Positions 8,921 through 18,115 of a stretch of 64,000 bases of DNA are shown one piece after another. Position 1 is the stretch's first letter. The number at the start of each line of letters is the position of its first letter. Below the pieces are notes generated by a model. It saw nothing but the letters and a program-made list of their open reading frames with translations. It was not told the DNA's origin and did no database searches. Source of the stretch: Achromobacter agilis (GTDB taxonomy: Bacteria; Pseudomonadota; Gammaproteobacteria; Burkholderiales; Burkholderiaceae_B); contig NZ_UFQB01000007.1 of the NCBI RefSeq assembly GCF_900496965.1, forward strand, positions 124,001-188,000, in the 5' to 3' direction. Made by a program: the position numbers and the translations under genes.

Positions 8921-9781
8921 CTAGGCCGCCAGCGCGCCGTGCATCCAGCCGCTGAAAGCCTGCATGGCGGCGTTCGGACGGCGGCTGGCGATGCGGGTCA
9001 GCCAGTATTTTCCGGTCTCCACCTCCAGCGCGAACGGACGCAGCAGCCGGCCCGAAAGGAACTCGCGCTCGAACAGGCGCACAGGCAACAGGGCAATGCC
9101 GGCGCCCTGCGCCGCCGCATCGGCCAGCACCAGCGACGAATCGAACATAGAGCCTTGCACCAGCGGTGGCTCCAGGCCCGCCGCCGCGAACCACGCGGGC
9201 CATTCGTCCGGCCGGTAAGAACGCAGCAGGGGCTCGCGCAACACGTCCCGCGCGGTGCGCAGCCGCGGTGCCACGGCGGGCGCGCACACCGGCGATAAGG
9301 GCGCGGACAGCAGCGGCTGCGCATCGATGCCGTGCCAATTGCCGTCGCCAAAGCGTATCGCCAGGTCCAGGCCCTCGGCGGCCAGGTCGACGCGGTTGTT
9401 GTTCGAGAACACGCGCAGATCCACCTGCGGATTCAAGGACTGGAAGCCGCGCATGCGCGGCAGCAGCCAGCCCACCGCGAAGGTCCCCACTACGCCCACC
9501 GACAGCACCTGCCGCCGGACTTTGCCCCGATAGCCCTGCAGGGCTATCGCGATCCGGTCGAACGATTCGGACAGCACCGGCATCAGGGCCAGGCCTTCAT
9601 CCGTCAGCACGAGGCCGCGCGGCACGCGCCGGAACAGCGCCACGCCCAGCCGCGCCTCCAGGTTCTTGACGTGCTGGCTGACGGCCGCCTGCGTCAGGTT
9701 GAGCTCCTGCGCCGCCCGGGTAAAACTCAGGTGCCGCGCCGACACTTGAAAGGCTCGCAGGGCGTTCAGTGGAAGATCCAT
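8921..9781 (-). CDS. LysR family regulator, AmpR/GcvA type, 286 aa
   Basis: N-terminal MDLPLNALRAFQVSARHLSF and helix-turn-helix ELNLTQAAVSQHVKNLEARL are the AmpR/GcvA signature. The effector domain includes VGVVGTFAVGWLLPRM and DLAIRFGDGNWHG. It is divergent from a class A beta-lactamase gene, the classic ampR-bla arrangement, so it is predicted to control beta-lactamase expression in response to cell-wall fragments. A broken GTGGC/GCCAC repeat in the 101-base gap (9785-9814) could be part of its site. Confidence 0.88.
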   Translation of the reverse strand: MDLPLNALRAFQVSARHLSFTRAAQELNLTQAAVSQHVKNLEARLGVALFRRVPRGLVLTDEGLALMPVLSESFDRIAIALQGYRGKVRRQVLSVGVVGTFAVGWLLPRMRGFQSLNPQVDLRVFSNNNRVDLAAEGLDLAIRFGDGNWHGIDAQPLLSAPLSPVCAPAVAPRLRTARDVLREPLLRSYRPDEWPAWFAAAGLEPPLVQGSMFDSSLVLADAAAQGAGIALLPVRLFEREFLSGRLLRPFALEVETGKYWLTRIASRRPNAAMQAFSGWMHGALAA

Positions 9782-9882
9782 GGCGTGGCATAAGTTTTTC
9801 TAGGGGATGGCCACAATTATTCCCGTTTGTTCACGACGCCGTCCAGCGCCTAGCATGCAAGCGTTTTTCAAAGGAGAACGTC

Positions 9883-10779
9883 TTGATTACGAGAAGAAGC
9901 TTCACCGCGGCCATCATCCTGGCCGGATGGATGCCTGTACTGGCGCGAAGCCAGACAGATAAGAAATATCGATGGACGCCGGATCGCCTGGCTGCGTTCG
10001 ACCAAGCGCTAGCCGAGCTGGAAGCGTCCAGTCAAGGGCGCCTGGGAGTCGGGCTTCTGGATACGGCCAGCGGACAGGTAGCCGGCTATCGTGGCGACGA
10101 ACGCTTCCTGATGCTGAGCTCGTTCAAGACGCTGGCCGCAGCCTATATCCTGGCGCGTGCGGATCGCGGCGAAGACCAACTGACGCGGCGCATTCCCATC
10201 ACCGAAGCGGATCTCCAGGAGCACGCGCCCGTCACGCGGCGGCACGTCGGTCCGCAGGGCATGACGCTCGCCGAACTTTGCGAGGCCACCGTCACCACCA
10301 GCGACAACACGGCCGCCAACCTCATGCACCGCAGCTACGGTGGCCCCCAGGCGCTGACCCGCTACCTGCGCAGCCTGGGCGACATCGTCACGCGCCACGA
10401 CCGCTATGAACCCGAATTGAACCGCCCCCACGCGGGCGAACCGCTGGACACCACCAGCCCGCACGCGATGAGCGCCACGCTCAACGCCCTGCTGTTCGGC
10501 CAGGCCCTCAAGCCGCAATCGCGGCAGCTGCTGCAATCCTGGCTCCTGGCCAGCATCACGGGCGGCAAACGCCTGCGCGCGGGATTCCCGGCGGACTGGA
10601 AGGTCGGCGAAAAGACCGGCACCTATTCGAAGGTCGGCGCCAACGACGCGGGCTTCGCGCAAGCGCCCGGCGGCGCCCCCATCATCGTGTGCGTCTATCT
10701 GGAAACCACCGCCATCCCCATGGACGAGCGCGACCGGATCATCGCCGAAGTCGGCAAGCGGGTCGCGGCTCTGGGATAG
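9883..10779 (+). CDS. bla: Class A beta-lactamase with Tat-like signal peptide, 298 aa
   Basis: Periplasmic serine beta-lactamase. All four class A motifs are present: S79-S-F-K82 (SxxK), S140-D-N142, E176-P-E-L-N180 (the Glu166 loop) and K244-T-G246. The chosen start is TTG at 9883, preceded by AAAGGAGAA at good spacing. It yields a signal with twin arginines (ITRRSFTAAIILAGW) ending near VLARS, so export through Tat is likely. The open frame extends upstream to 9769, but that part overlaps the LysR start and lacks signal character. It resembles chromosomal enzymes of Bordetella and Burkholderia; its spectrum is not predictable. Confidence 0.93.
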   Translation: MITRRSFTAAIILAGWMPVLARSQTDKKYRWTPDRLAAFDQALAELEASSQGRLGVGLLDTASGQVAGYRGDERFLMLSSFKTLAAAYILARADRGEDQLTRRIPITEADLQEHAPVTRRHVGPQGMTLAELCEATVTTSDNTAANLMHRSYGGPQALTRYLRSLGDIVTRHDRYEPELNRPHAGEPLDTTSPHAMSATLNALLFGQALKPQSRQLLQSWLLASITGGKRLRAGFPADWKVGEKTGTYSKVGANDAGFAQAPGGAPIIVCVYLETTAIPMDERDRIIAEVGKRVAALG

Positions 10780-10816
10780 CGCCCCCGGGGCGGATCCGCG
10801 CGGCGCGCCGGGGCTC

Positions 10817-10879
10817 CTATTGCATGGGCTTCAGGTTCACCGCTTTCGCGATCTTGGAGAGGCGGTTTTCAAATCGCCC
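10817..10879 (-). other. In-frame, coding-like continuation after the hydrolase stop
   Basis: Directly after the TGA at 10880-10882 the same frame reads 20 codons ending at TAG 10817-10819. The peptide ends FENRLSKIAKAVNLKPMQ, a plausible amphipathic C-terminus. This suggests a recent nonsense change at the stop codon, or readthrough. No other gene explains this stretch. Confidence 0.4.
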
Positions 10880-12373
10880 TCATTGGGCAATGACGCCGTC
10901 GATGCGCTTGATCAGATAGGGATAGAACGGATTGGACGTCAGCCTTGCCAGCGTATCCATGCCGCTCACCAGCGCGCCCACTTCGCCCCGGATCGACATC
11001 GCGCCCAGGCTGATGCCGTACTCCTCGATGTTGTCCGGGTGCTGGCCGTACAGCGAATCACTGCTCGGGAAGGGCAAGGCCACGTGCGACAGCGAATAGA
11101 TCTCGCGCGGGTACTGCATGCCGATGGCATGATCGACCACGTGGGTATCGCCCGCCTCGCTGATGCGCTCGACCATGTCGCTGGACATCGACGAGGCGTT
11201 GGTGACGATGGTCAGCCGGTAGTTGTGCTGTTCGCGCGGCAGCGTGCCGGACAGCGACCATTCCACGCCGCGCCGGAACAGCGGCCCGAGCTTGGTGGCG
11301 CGGTTCAGGTCGAACAGCACCAGGTCGCTGCCGTTGGCCGGCAGGCGGGCGTAAAGGGCGTTGATCAGCGCGCGGGTGCTGACCGTGAAGTCCAGCACCG
11401 AGTGGAACGTCAGGATGGGCGGCAACTTGTCCAGGGAGCCCTGGCGCTGCCGGGTGGCGATGTTCTCCTGCAGCACGCGGGTCAGCTCATACGATTGGCG
11501 CGCCGCGTTCACCGGAAACGAGTTGTACTTGAACGGATTGAACTCCGGCACGATGCTCAGCCAGGCTGCCTTGGCGAAGGCCGGCAGTATCGCGGGCAGC
11601 CCGGCCAGGCCGGCAAAGCGCGCAAACTGCGTGATGCCGATCATGGGCGAGATCAGGATCAAGCGGTCCGGCCGGGCCTGCCCGGGGTCGTCGATGGCGT
11701 CCATGGCGTACATCAAGGCAAGCGCTCCGCCGTTGGAAAAGCCCACGATATGCAAGGGCTTCGGCGCGGGCACGCGCCGCCTCGCCTCGCGCACCGCCAG
11801 CCGCGTCGCCGCGGCCCAGTCCTCCCAGGCGGCGTCGGTCAGGCCGCCAGGCACCGTGCCATGCCCCGGCAGGCGGATCGCCACCACCGCATAGCCCGCG
11901 TCGCGGTAATGCGCGGCAATATGTCTCAGGCTGTAGGGAGAATCGGTCAACCCGTGCAGCAGGACCGCCACGCCGGCGGGGTCACCGTCGGGATCGAGCG
12001 CATACGACAGGTTCCAATCGTGCGCAAAACGCGCGGGATAGACCACCGCGCCGCTGAAATAGCGGTTGCTCTCGGTCCGGTCTTCCGGCTCCAGCTGCTC
12101 GGTCACCTGCTTGCGGACCTCGGCGAAGATCTTCTTTTCGCGCGCCAGGTAATCCTGCCAGGTGCTGTGATCGAGCGCGTCGCGGCTCAGTTCTTCGGGA
12201 ACATAGGTATGCCAGACGGCCAGCGGCGGACTCTGATGGATGTCGAAGAGACGGATGCCTATCGCCGTGGCCAGGAAAACGGCAACGACCAGGCCAAGCA
12301 CGCGCAGGGCTTTCCTGGTCCGGCGCCAGGCGGTGCGTCGCGGCCCCGTGGGTAATCCGCTACTCAGATACAT
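10880..12373 (-). CDS. Membrane-anchored alpha/beta hydrolase, 497 aa
   Basis: An N-terminal membrane anchor (LRVLGLVVAVFLATAIGIRL) precedes an alpha/beta hydrolase domain. The oxyanion strand is VAVLLHGLTDSPYS, the nucleophile elbow is VGFSNGGALAL (GxSxG variant), and a late His is in THVVDHAIGM. It is probably a periplasm-facing or membrane-bound lipase or esterase of unknown substrate. ATG 12373 was chosen; TTG lies 15 bases upstream. After the TGA stop the same frame continues for 20 sensible codons to a TAG, see the separate entry. It stands alone, convergent with the beta-lactamase gene. Confidence 0.8.
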   Translation of the reverse strand: MYLSSGLPTGPRRTAWRRTRKALRVLGLVVAVFLATAIGIRLFDIHQSPPLAVWHTYVPEELSRDALDHSTWQDYLAREKKIFAEVRKQVTEQLEPEDRTESNRYFSGAVVYPARFAHDWNLSYALDPDGDPAGVAVLLHGLTDSPYSLRHIAAHYRDAGYAVVAIRLPGHGTVPGGLTDAAWEDWAAATRLAVREARRRVPAPKPLHIVGFSNGGALALMYAMDAIDDPGQARPDRLILISPMIGITQFARFAGLAGLPAILPAFAKAAWLSIVPEFNPFKYNSFPVNAARQSYELTRVLQENIATRQRQGSLDKLPPILTFHSVLDFTVSTRALINALYARLPANGSDLVLFDLNRATKLGPLFRRGVEWSLSGTLPREQHNYRLTIVTNASSMSSDMVERISEAGDTHVVDHAIGMQYPREIYSLSHVALPFPSSDSLYGQHPDNIEEYGISLGAMSIRGEVGALVSGMDTLARLTSNPFYPYLIKRIDGVIAQ

Positions 12374-12497
12374 GATCCCAATCCCCAAGAGGCAGCTTGA
12401 AATGCAGTACTGATGGACAAGACCCGGCTAGCTTACGAAGCCGGACTCAATAACGCAAGGTTCGGCGGAGGCGCCCGCTTTGCGCCGTCCGGCCGCC

Positions 12498-13436
12498 TCA
12501 GGCCTCGACGTTGCGCAGTTCGACCGGCAGGTGCTCGCGCATGATCTCGATGAAGCGGCGCAACCGCGCCGGCTGATAGCGCGAAGGCGCATAGACCAGA
12601 TACACCGGCAGCGGCTCGGCATGCCAGCGCGGCGCCGCGTGCACGAGGCGCCCCTGGGCCATGTCCTCGGCCATGGCCCAGGCCGAACCCAGCCCCACTC
12701 CCAATCCCAGCACCGCCGCGCGGCGCAGCGCATACAGGCCATCGGTGGACAGGCGGGGCTCGATGCCGAAGCGCGCCGCCTCGCCCGTATCCAGGTTCGT
12801 GAGGGCGACCTCGTTGCGGTAGAAGGTACGCAACGCCAGCCATGGCAGCCCGGCAAGCTGCCTGGGGTGCTGCGGCACTTCGCCAGACGGCAGCAGGCTG
12901 GGCGCCGCCACCACGATGCGCGGCACCTCGCCCAATTTCAGCGCAACCACCGACGGATCGGTGACGGGGCCCACGCGCAAGGCGCAATCGACGTTTTCGG
13001 CGATGAAGTCGGGCATGCGGTCATGCAGCAGCCATTCAACGCGCATCTTGGGGTACAGCCGCAGGTAGTGCGCTAGCGGTTCCACGAATTGATGCTGGCC
13101 GAAAGCGTGCGGAGCGACCACCCGCAGCATGCCCGCGGGCTCTTCGACGGCGCCGCGCACCTCGCTTTCAAAGGACTGCCAGCCGGCAATGAGCTCCTTG
13201 GCGCGTTCGTAGCAGCGCTGGCCATCCTCGGTCAGGCGGATGGCGTGGGTGGACCGTTGCAGCAGGCGCACGCCCAGCGTGCGTTCGAGCAGCTGGAGGC
13301 GCCGGCTGACCGTGGGCTGCGTCCCCCCCAACTGCGCGGCGGCTGCCGACAGGCTGCCGGCCTCCACGATACGCACGAAGGTCTCGATGAGCAGCAGGCG
13401 GTCGGTGCCCGTCGCCGGGATTTGAGGCTTGATCAT
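12498..13436 (-). CDS. LysR family transcriptional regulator, 312 aa
   Basis: Winged-helix N-terminus (LIETFVRIVEAGSLSAAAAQ, then QPTVSRRLQLLERTLGVRLL) followed by a CrgA-type effector domain (RVVAPHAFGQHQFVEPLAHY). ATG at 13436 was preferred; the frame opens 14 codons earlier in the promoter region. It is divergent from an MFS exporter gene across 95 bases and is the likely local regulator of that gene. The ligand is unknown. Confidence 0.88.
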   Translation of the reverse strand: MIKPQIPATGTDRLLLIETFVRIVEAGSLSAAAAQLGGTQPTVSRRLQLLERTLGVRLLQRSTHAIRLTEDGQRCYERAKELIAGWQSFESEVRGAVEEPAGMLRVVAPHAFGQHQFVEPLAHYLRLYPKMRVEWLLHDRMPDFIAENVDCALRVGPVTDPSVVALKLGEVPRIVVAAPSLLPSGEVPQHPRQLAGLPWLALRTFYRNEVALTNLDTGEAARFGIEPRLSTDGLYALRRAAVLGLGVGLGSAWAMAEDMAQGRLVHAAPRWHAEPLPVYLVYAPSRYQPARLRRFIEIMREHLPVELRNVEA

Positions 13437-13531
13437 ACGCCCATCGTATAACGGATCTACCCATAACAGGGCTACCACCTCTCCGAAGCAAGATTCACAA
13501 TCTGCGCCACACTCTCCTTCGGACTTTCATC

Positions 13532-14749
13532 ATGCGTTCCTCGAACTCCTCCGAAACCCCGCTGACACGCGGCCTGATCGTGCTGCTGGCCGTCGGCGCC
13601 GGCCTGGCCGTCGCCTCCCTCTACTACAGCCAGCCGATGCTGGGCGTGCTAGGCGCCGAGCTGAACGCCGCGCCCGGCGCGCTGGGCTGGATTCCTACGC
13701 TGACCCAGCTTGGTTATGCGTTCGGCATATTGCTGCTGGCTCCGCTGGGCGACCGCTACGACCGCAAGCGCATCATCCTGGCCAAGTCCGCCGTACTGGC
13801 CGCCGCCCTGCTTCTGGCCGGCTTCGCCCCGGGCATGGGCCTGATGCTGGCGGCCAGTTTCACGGTCGGCCTTGCAGCGACCATGGCGCAGGACATCGTG
13901 CCCGCGGCCGCCACGCTGGCGCCCGCCGAGCGCCGCGGCGCGATCGTGGGAACGGTGATGACCGGCCTGTTGCTGGGCATTCTGCTGTCCCGGGTGATCG
14001 GCGGCTTCGTGGCGGAAAATCTCGGCTGGCGCGTCATGTTCTGGCTGGCGGCGCTGGCGATTCTTGCGCTGGCACTGGCGCTGTGGCGTCATCTGCCCGG
14101 CTTCGCGCCGACCAGCCGCCTGCCCTACCGGGCCCTGCTCGGGTCGCTGGGCACCTTGTGGCGCCAGCATCCGGAACTGCGCCGCAGCGCCATTGCGCAG
14201 GGATTGCTGTACATGGGCTTCAGCGCCTTCTGGTCCACCCTTGCCGTCATGCTGCACGAGGCGCCGTTCCACCTGGGCGCGGATGCCGCCGGGGCCTTCG
14301 GCCTGGCGGGCGCTGCGGGCGCGCTGGCCGCGCCGCTGGTCGGCCGCGTTGCCGACCGCCATGGCCCCGCGCGGCTCGGCCGCCTGGGTGCCGCCCTGAC
14401 GGCCCTGTCCTTCGCCTCGATGGCGCTGCTGCCCGCCTTGCCGCCGTCCGCCGCGTTGTGGCTGATCGCCGGCAGCGCCGTCGGCTTCGACCTGGGCATC
14501 CAGATGTCGCTGATCGCCCATCAAAGCATCGTGTACGGCATCGACCCGGCCGCGCGCAGCCGCCTGAATGCGGTGCTCATGACGGGCGTGTTCGTCGGCA
14601 TGGCGGCGGGTGGCGCGCTGGGCAGCATGGCGCTGGCCCATTGGGGCTGGGTCGGCGTGACGGCGCTGGCCACCGCGACGGCCGCCGGCGCCCTGGCGCT
14701 GCGGACCTTGCCGCGCCGGCCGGCCCGAGTGGCGCAATGCGAAGCCTGA
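13532..14749 (+). CDS. MFS transporter, 405 aa
   Basis: Major facilitator of the DHA1 type. Helix 1 carries ASLYYSQPMLGVLGAEL, and the helix 2-3 loop is APLGDRYDRKRII. Helices repeat evenly through about residue 395. The motif YYSQPML is common in YnfM/YgaY-like exporters. It is divergently transcribed from a LysR regulator. The substrate is unknown; export of a small hydrophobic compound is likely. Confidence 0.87.
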   Translation: MRSSNSSETPLTRGLIVLLAVGAGLAVASLYYSQPMLGVLGAELNAAPGALGWIPTLTQLGYAFGILLLAPLGDRYDRKRIILAKSAVLAAALLLAGFAPGMGLMLAASFTVGLAATMAQDIVPAAATLAPAERRGAIVGTVMTGLLLGILLSRVIGGFVAENLGWRVMFWLAALAILALALALWRHLPGFAPTSRLPYRALLGSLGTLWRQHPELRRSAIAQGLLYMGFSAFWSTLAVMLHEAPFHLGADAAGAFGLAGAAGALAAPLVGRVADRHGPARLGRLGAALTALSFASMALLPALPPSAALWLIAGSAVGFDLGIQMSLIAHQSIVYGIDPAARSRLNAVLMTGVFVGMAAGGALGSMALAHWGWVGVTALATATAAGALALRTLPRRPARVAQCEA

Positions 14750-14763
14750 GCCGCCCGGGCGGC
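14750..14763. terminator. GC palindrome after the MFS gene
   Basis: A 14-bp perfect palindrome, GCCGCCCGGGCGGC, starts at the base after the MFS stop and lies between convergent genes. With no loop bases and no T-tract it is only a weak terminator candidate. Confidence 0.3.
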
Positions 14764-14772
14764 GCGGCAAGG

Positions 14773-15348
14773 TCAGGCCAGTTGCTTCACCGCGATCAAG
14801 GCGTCCATGATCACGCCGCCGCGACTGGGATGCCAGACGGGATCATCGGCCGGCAGCCAGGCCCAGCGCGATCCGTGAAAACTGCTTTCGGCTGCCACCA
14901 TGCGCTGGCCGGCAGGCAGCTTCCCGGACGCGGCCTGCGCGCCGGCCGCCGCCTGCAGCTTCTGCGCGAGCGCCAGCACCGCGTCATGGCGCTCGCGGTC
15001 CTGCTCGGGGCGGTTCATCGGCGTCCCCCATTGCATCTGGAACAGCACGGCGCAATGGGCGGTGACGGCGTAATAATGGGCCGCCTGCAAGGCCAGCCCG
15101 TGCCCGGACAGGCCGAACGCCACGTAAGGTTCCACCGCCTTGCCGGACTGCAGCTCATCCGCGAAATTCGCGAAGTCGTATAGCGTCCAGTCGAGATCGC
15201 GGCTGGCATAGGCGGTGGCGCCGACCTGGCGCAGGCGCAGGGCCTGCGCGGCCGGCACCGGCGGCAGGGCCAACCCCTCTCCCTGGTAAAGCTTCCGGGC
15301 GGAGTCGAGGGTGGTAGCGCCGGATGGCGTGTTGGAAGTCGTGTCCAT
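14773..15348 (-). CDS. Unrecognised protein in the type III effector cassette, 191 aa
   Basis: I do not recognise this family. The protein is soluble, without signal peptide or membrane segment, and rich in Ala, Gln and aromatic residues. Its middle reads AAHYYAVTAHCAVLFQMQWG and its end SSFHGSRWAWLPADDPVW. The N-terminal 30 residues are Ser/Thr-rich (MDTTSNTPSGATTLDSARKL), as in many secreted effectors. AAGGAAA stands six bases before the ATG. The gene follows the effector by only 24 bases in the same direction, so chaperone, effector and this gene probably form one transcript. It could be a second effector, an accessory protein or unrelated. Confidence 0.7.
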   Translation of the reverse strand: MDTTSNTPSGATTLDSARKLYQGEGLALPPVPAAQALRLRQVGATAYASRDLDWTLYDFANFADELQSGKAVEPYVAFGLSGHGLALQAAHYYAVTAHCAVLFQMQWGTPMNRPEQDRERHDAVLALAQKLQAAAGAQAASGKLPAGQRMVAAESSFHGSRWAWLPADDPVWHPSRGGVIMDALIAVKQLA

Positions 15349-15372
15349 AATGTTTCCTTGGCGTCTGGCGGC

Positions 15373-18105
15373 TCAAAGCGAGGCCTGGTTTTCCAGGTCC
15401 TCTTCCTGCCGCAACTGGCCGATGTACTTGCGGTCGCGCGCCACATAGCTGCTGTGTTCGTCCTGCAACGCGGCCGTCACCTTGTCGCCGCCCCAGTCGG
15501 CGGGGTCGATCACCATACCGTTGCGCTCGAGCTGTTGCAGATGGCTTTTGATCACGGCCAGGCGCTGGGCGGCCAGCTCGATCTCCTGGTCAGGCAACAG
15601 GCCGGCCAACTGCGCGCGCAGCGCCTCCGGCGTCATCTCATCGAAGGCGGCCTTCATGTCGCGGTCGACCACCCCGGGCAGCATCACGCCATTCAGGTTC
15701 TGCGTGCCGCCGCGCATCACGCCGTCCGGCCCCATGACCATCTTCCCCGAAACCCGGCGCAACAGGTCATTGGGATTTCCGATCTTCGTGCCGAAGGCCT
15801 GGTCGTTGTCGATGGCGACGACGCCGGTATAACGGCCGCCCGCATCCTGGGTGACGATGTAGTTGGCCTGGTGCCGATCGCCCTGCGCGGTCAGCGCGTC
15901 CAGCAACTGCAGTTTCACCAGCCCCTGCCGTACCACCGGGTCGTCGAACTCCAGGTCCCGGTCGCCGCGTTGCCGCATCGCGGTGATGCGCAGTTCCTGG
16001 ATGACGCGGCCATCTTCGATTTTCCCCGGCAGCCCGCGCAGCAGCGTCTGGGCCGTTTCCCGTTCATCCGGCGAACCATCGGCAAGCTGCAGGATTTGCC
16101 GGGCCTGTTCGGTGTCGGTGACGTCGAAAGCGCCCAGCTCATAGCGGCTGTCATTGGCCCTCACCAAATCCATGAGAACGGTGACGGTTTCCGGGTCGCC
16201 GTCCTTGACGGATTGCAGCAGATCGGGATTTTCGTCTCCGTACGCCATGACCATCTGCCCCCATTGCCGGGACGTATCGTCCGTATCAACGGTGTAGCGG
16301 GGCGCAATGCCCTCGGCAAAGCCCATTACCAGCCCCAGCTTGCCGTCGAGGACGCCGATCCTGGTGTCGGGCACGAGATTGAAGCCGAGCAGTTCGTCGA
16401 CGACCCGGGTGGCCACATTGCGGACCGTCATCTGCGGCTTCCCGGGGTCGATGCCCAGCACCCTGGACGACGGGCCGAAGCCGCTTTCCTCGCCCGTTTC
16501 AGGATTGATCTGAGGCTCCTTGTAGACCATGCGGTCGCGACCGTAGGTAACGTCGTAAGGCTTGCTGACCTGCCCGCCGCCCAAGGCCTTGGGTACGCCG
16601 ACGATCAGCTCGTCGCGGTAGTCGTCCACCAGCGTGCGCTGATGGATGGGCACCCCCTTGTCTAGGTACTGCAGGCCCAGTTCGATGCTCAGGCCCTGGA
16701 CCTTCAGCAACTGGATCTGCTCGGACGAGAAGCGCATGACGGTATCGCCCACGTTCAGCCCCTGCGCGTGCATCCACGCAATGTCCGGGCCGTCGAAGCC
16801 GCCCTCGCCCAGCCGCGCCAGGACGTCGCGCGCGTCGTGGCTGGACGACACCATGTCTTCGCTGCGCAGTCCCTTCGTCACCGCGCCGGGAAGGTCGCGC
16901 GCCATCGACAGCGCGCTTTCGCCCCGTTCCATGACGGACGTCAGCACCATGCGCGTCTCCGCATTGCCGGGCGCGACGCCGCGCAGTATCTCCAGCGAGT
17001 CGCCGAGGCTTTGCGCCAGGCCGCGGCACGCCTGATCAGCCTGCTGCAGCCGGCCTTCGCCGACATCCTGCTCGAGCATCCCGGCGTCCCGATTGACGTC
17101 GGTCAGCGCGCGCATCTGGCCGGACGTCAGGCCCTGCAGGCCCAGCCGGTCCTTGATCATCCCCTGCATGAGGAGCGCATCGTCGCGCATGGCGTCGACA
17201 TAGGATTTCTCGACATCGCTCATGCCGCTCGTGTCCAGGCCGCTCAGATGCTCGACGCTGCTTTCGAGGTACTCATGCATGCCGACATAGACGCCGACCT
17301 TCGACGGCGACATTTTTCCGTCCATGCGCAGCGACTCTTTGATGGTGTCGCCCAGATAGGCCTCGATCTCCCTGAGCTTGCCCTGCTCTTCGCCGGGCAG
17401 CGTGCTGAAGCAGTGGTTGATCACGTCGTCGCCGCAAGTATCGCGCAACGCGGTGCTGCCGGGCATCAGGCGCACCGAGACTTCGTGCTCCAGCGCCTGC
17501 TTGGCGGTGCCCTTGAAGTGGTCGAAAAATTCCTGCGCAGCCTGTCCGGCGCCATCCTCGCCGAACATATCCATCAGCATGTGCGCGGCGTTCTGGAACG
17601 CGTGCTGCTGGAAGGCCTGGGATCCTTCAATGGCCTGGCGCAACACCTGCACGGTCTGCGCGCGGCCCAGCACGCTGGGATGCGAACTGCCGCCGGTTAC
17701 GCGCAAGGCCCAGTCGGTCAGCGCGGGCAGGCAGCCGTCAAGCAGCTGGCCGTTCTGGGCCTGGATGTGGGTGCTCATCCGGTCGGCCTTCGCCAGCACC
17801 TGCTCGATGCGGTAGCCGGTCAGCGGCCGCCCCTTGGACACCTGGGCCTGCAGGTCGCGCGACATGACGTTGGCGATCTCGTCGCCGTATTCTTCGCGCA
17901 GGGCACTGACGAAGCTGTTGGCGGCCGCCTTGTTGGCCGCGACCTGCGCATCGCTGCGTGTCATGCAATCCCAGGCACGCGTGAAGAGATTGCCGATGTT
18001 GCGCTTGCCGGTAGATTGCAGGCCGCCGTTGTCGTCGAGCGTGAAACGCGAGTCGGCGGCACCTTGCGCGTGGTTGGCGAAGCTGTTCAGTTGAATGCCG
18101 GGCAC
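15373..18105 (-). CDS. Candidate type III secretion effector with kinase-like C-terminal domain, 910 aa
   Basis: Large soluble protein with no signal peptide, lying 10 bases after a CesT-type chaperone gene; that pairing is the main reason to call it a type III effector. The start is taken as GTG 18105, which has GAGGAG just upstream. An in-frame ATG at 18198 would overlap the chaperone gene. Residues 1-45 are polar (IQLNSFANHAQ), as in a secretion signal. Residues 45-480 are mostly helical. Residues 515-790 resemble atypical PI3/PI4-kinase or HipA-like folds: VYKE with Lys529 as a possible ATP-binding lysine, GDRHQAN at 742-748 as a catalytic loop, and IDNDQAFG at 765-772 as a metal-binding Asp motif. 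The fold and activity are inference. I know of no exact match among named Bordetella effectors. Confidence 0.75.
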   Translation of the reverse strand: MPGIQLNSFANHAQGAADSRFTLDDNGGLQSTGKRNIGNLFTRAWDCMTRSDAQVAANKAAANSFVSALREEYGDEIANVMSRDLQAQVSKGRPLTGYRIEQVLAKADRMSTHIQAQNGQLLDGCLPALTDWALRVTGGSSHPSVLGRAQTVQVLRQAIEGSQAFQQHAFQNAAHMLMDMFGEDGAGQAAQEFFDHFKGTAKQALEHEVSVRLMPGSTALRDTCGDDVINHCFSTLPGEEQGKLREIEAYLGDTIKESLRMDGKMSPSKVGVYVGMHEYLESSVEHLSGLDTSGMSDVEKSYVDAMRDDALLMQGMIKDRLGLQGLTSGQMRALTDVNRDAGMLEQDVGEGRLQQADQACRGLAQSLGDSLEILRGVAPGNAETRMVLTSVMERGESALSMARDLPGAVTKGLRSEDMVSSSHDARDVLARLGEGGFDGPDIAWMHAQGLNVGDTVMRFSSEQIQLLKVQGLSIELGLQYLDKGVPIHQRTLVDDYRDELIVGVPKALGGGQVSKPYDVTYGRDRMVYKEPQINPETGEESGFGPSSRVLGIDPGKPQMTVRNVATRVVDELLGFNLVPDTRIGVLDGKLGLVMGFAEGIAPRYTVDTDDTSRQWGQMVMAYGDENPDLLQSVKDGDPETVTVLMDLVRANDSRYELGAFDVTDTEQARQILQLADGSPDERETAQTLLRGLPGKIEDGRVIQELRITAMRQRGDRDLEFDDPVVRQGLVKLQLLDALTAQGDRHQANYIVTQDAGGRYTGVVAIDNDQAFGTKIGNPNDLLRRVSGKMVMGPDGVMRGGTQNLNGVMLPGVVDRDMKAAFDEMTPEALRAQLAGLLPDQEIELAAQRLAVIKSHLQQLERNGMVIDPADWGGDKVTAALQDEHSSYVARDRKYIGQLRQEEDLENQASL

Positions 18106-18115
18106 GATGCGCTCC

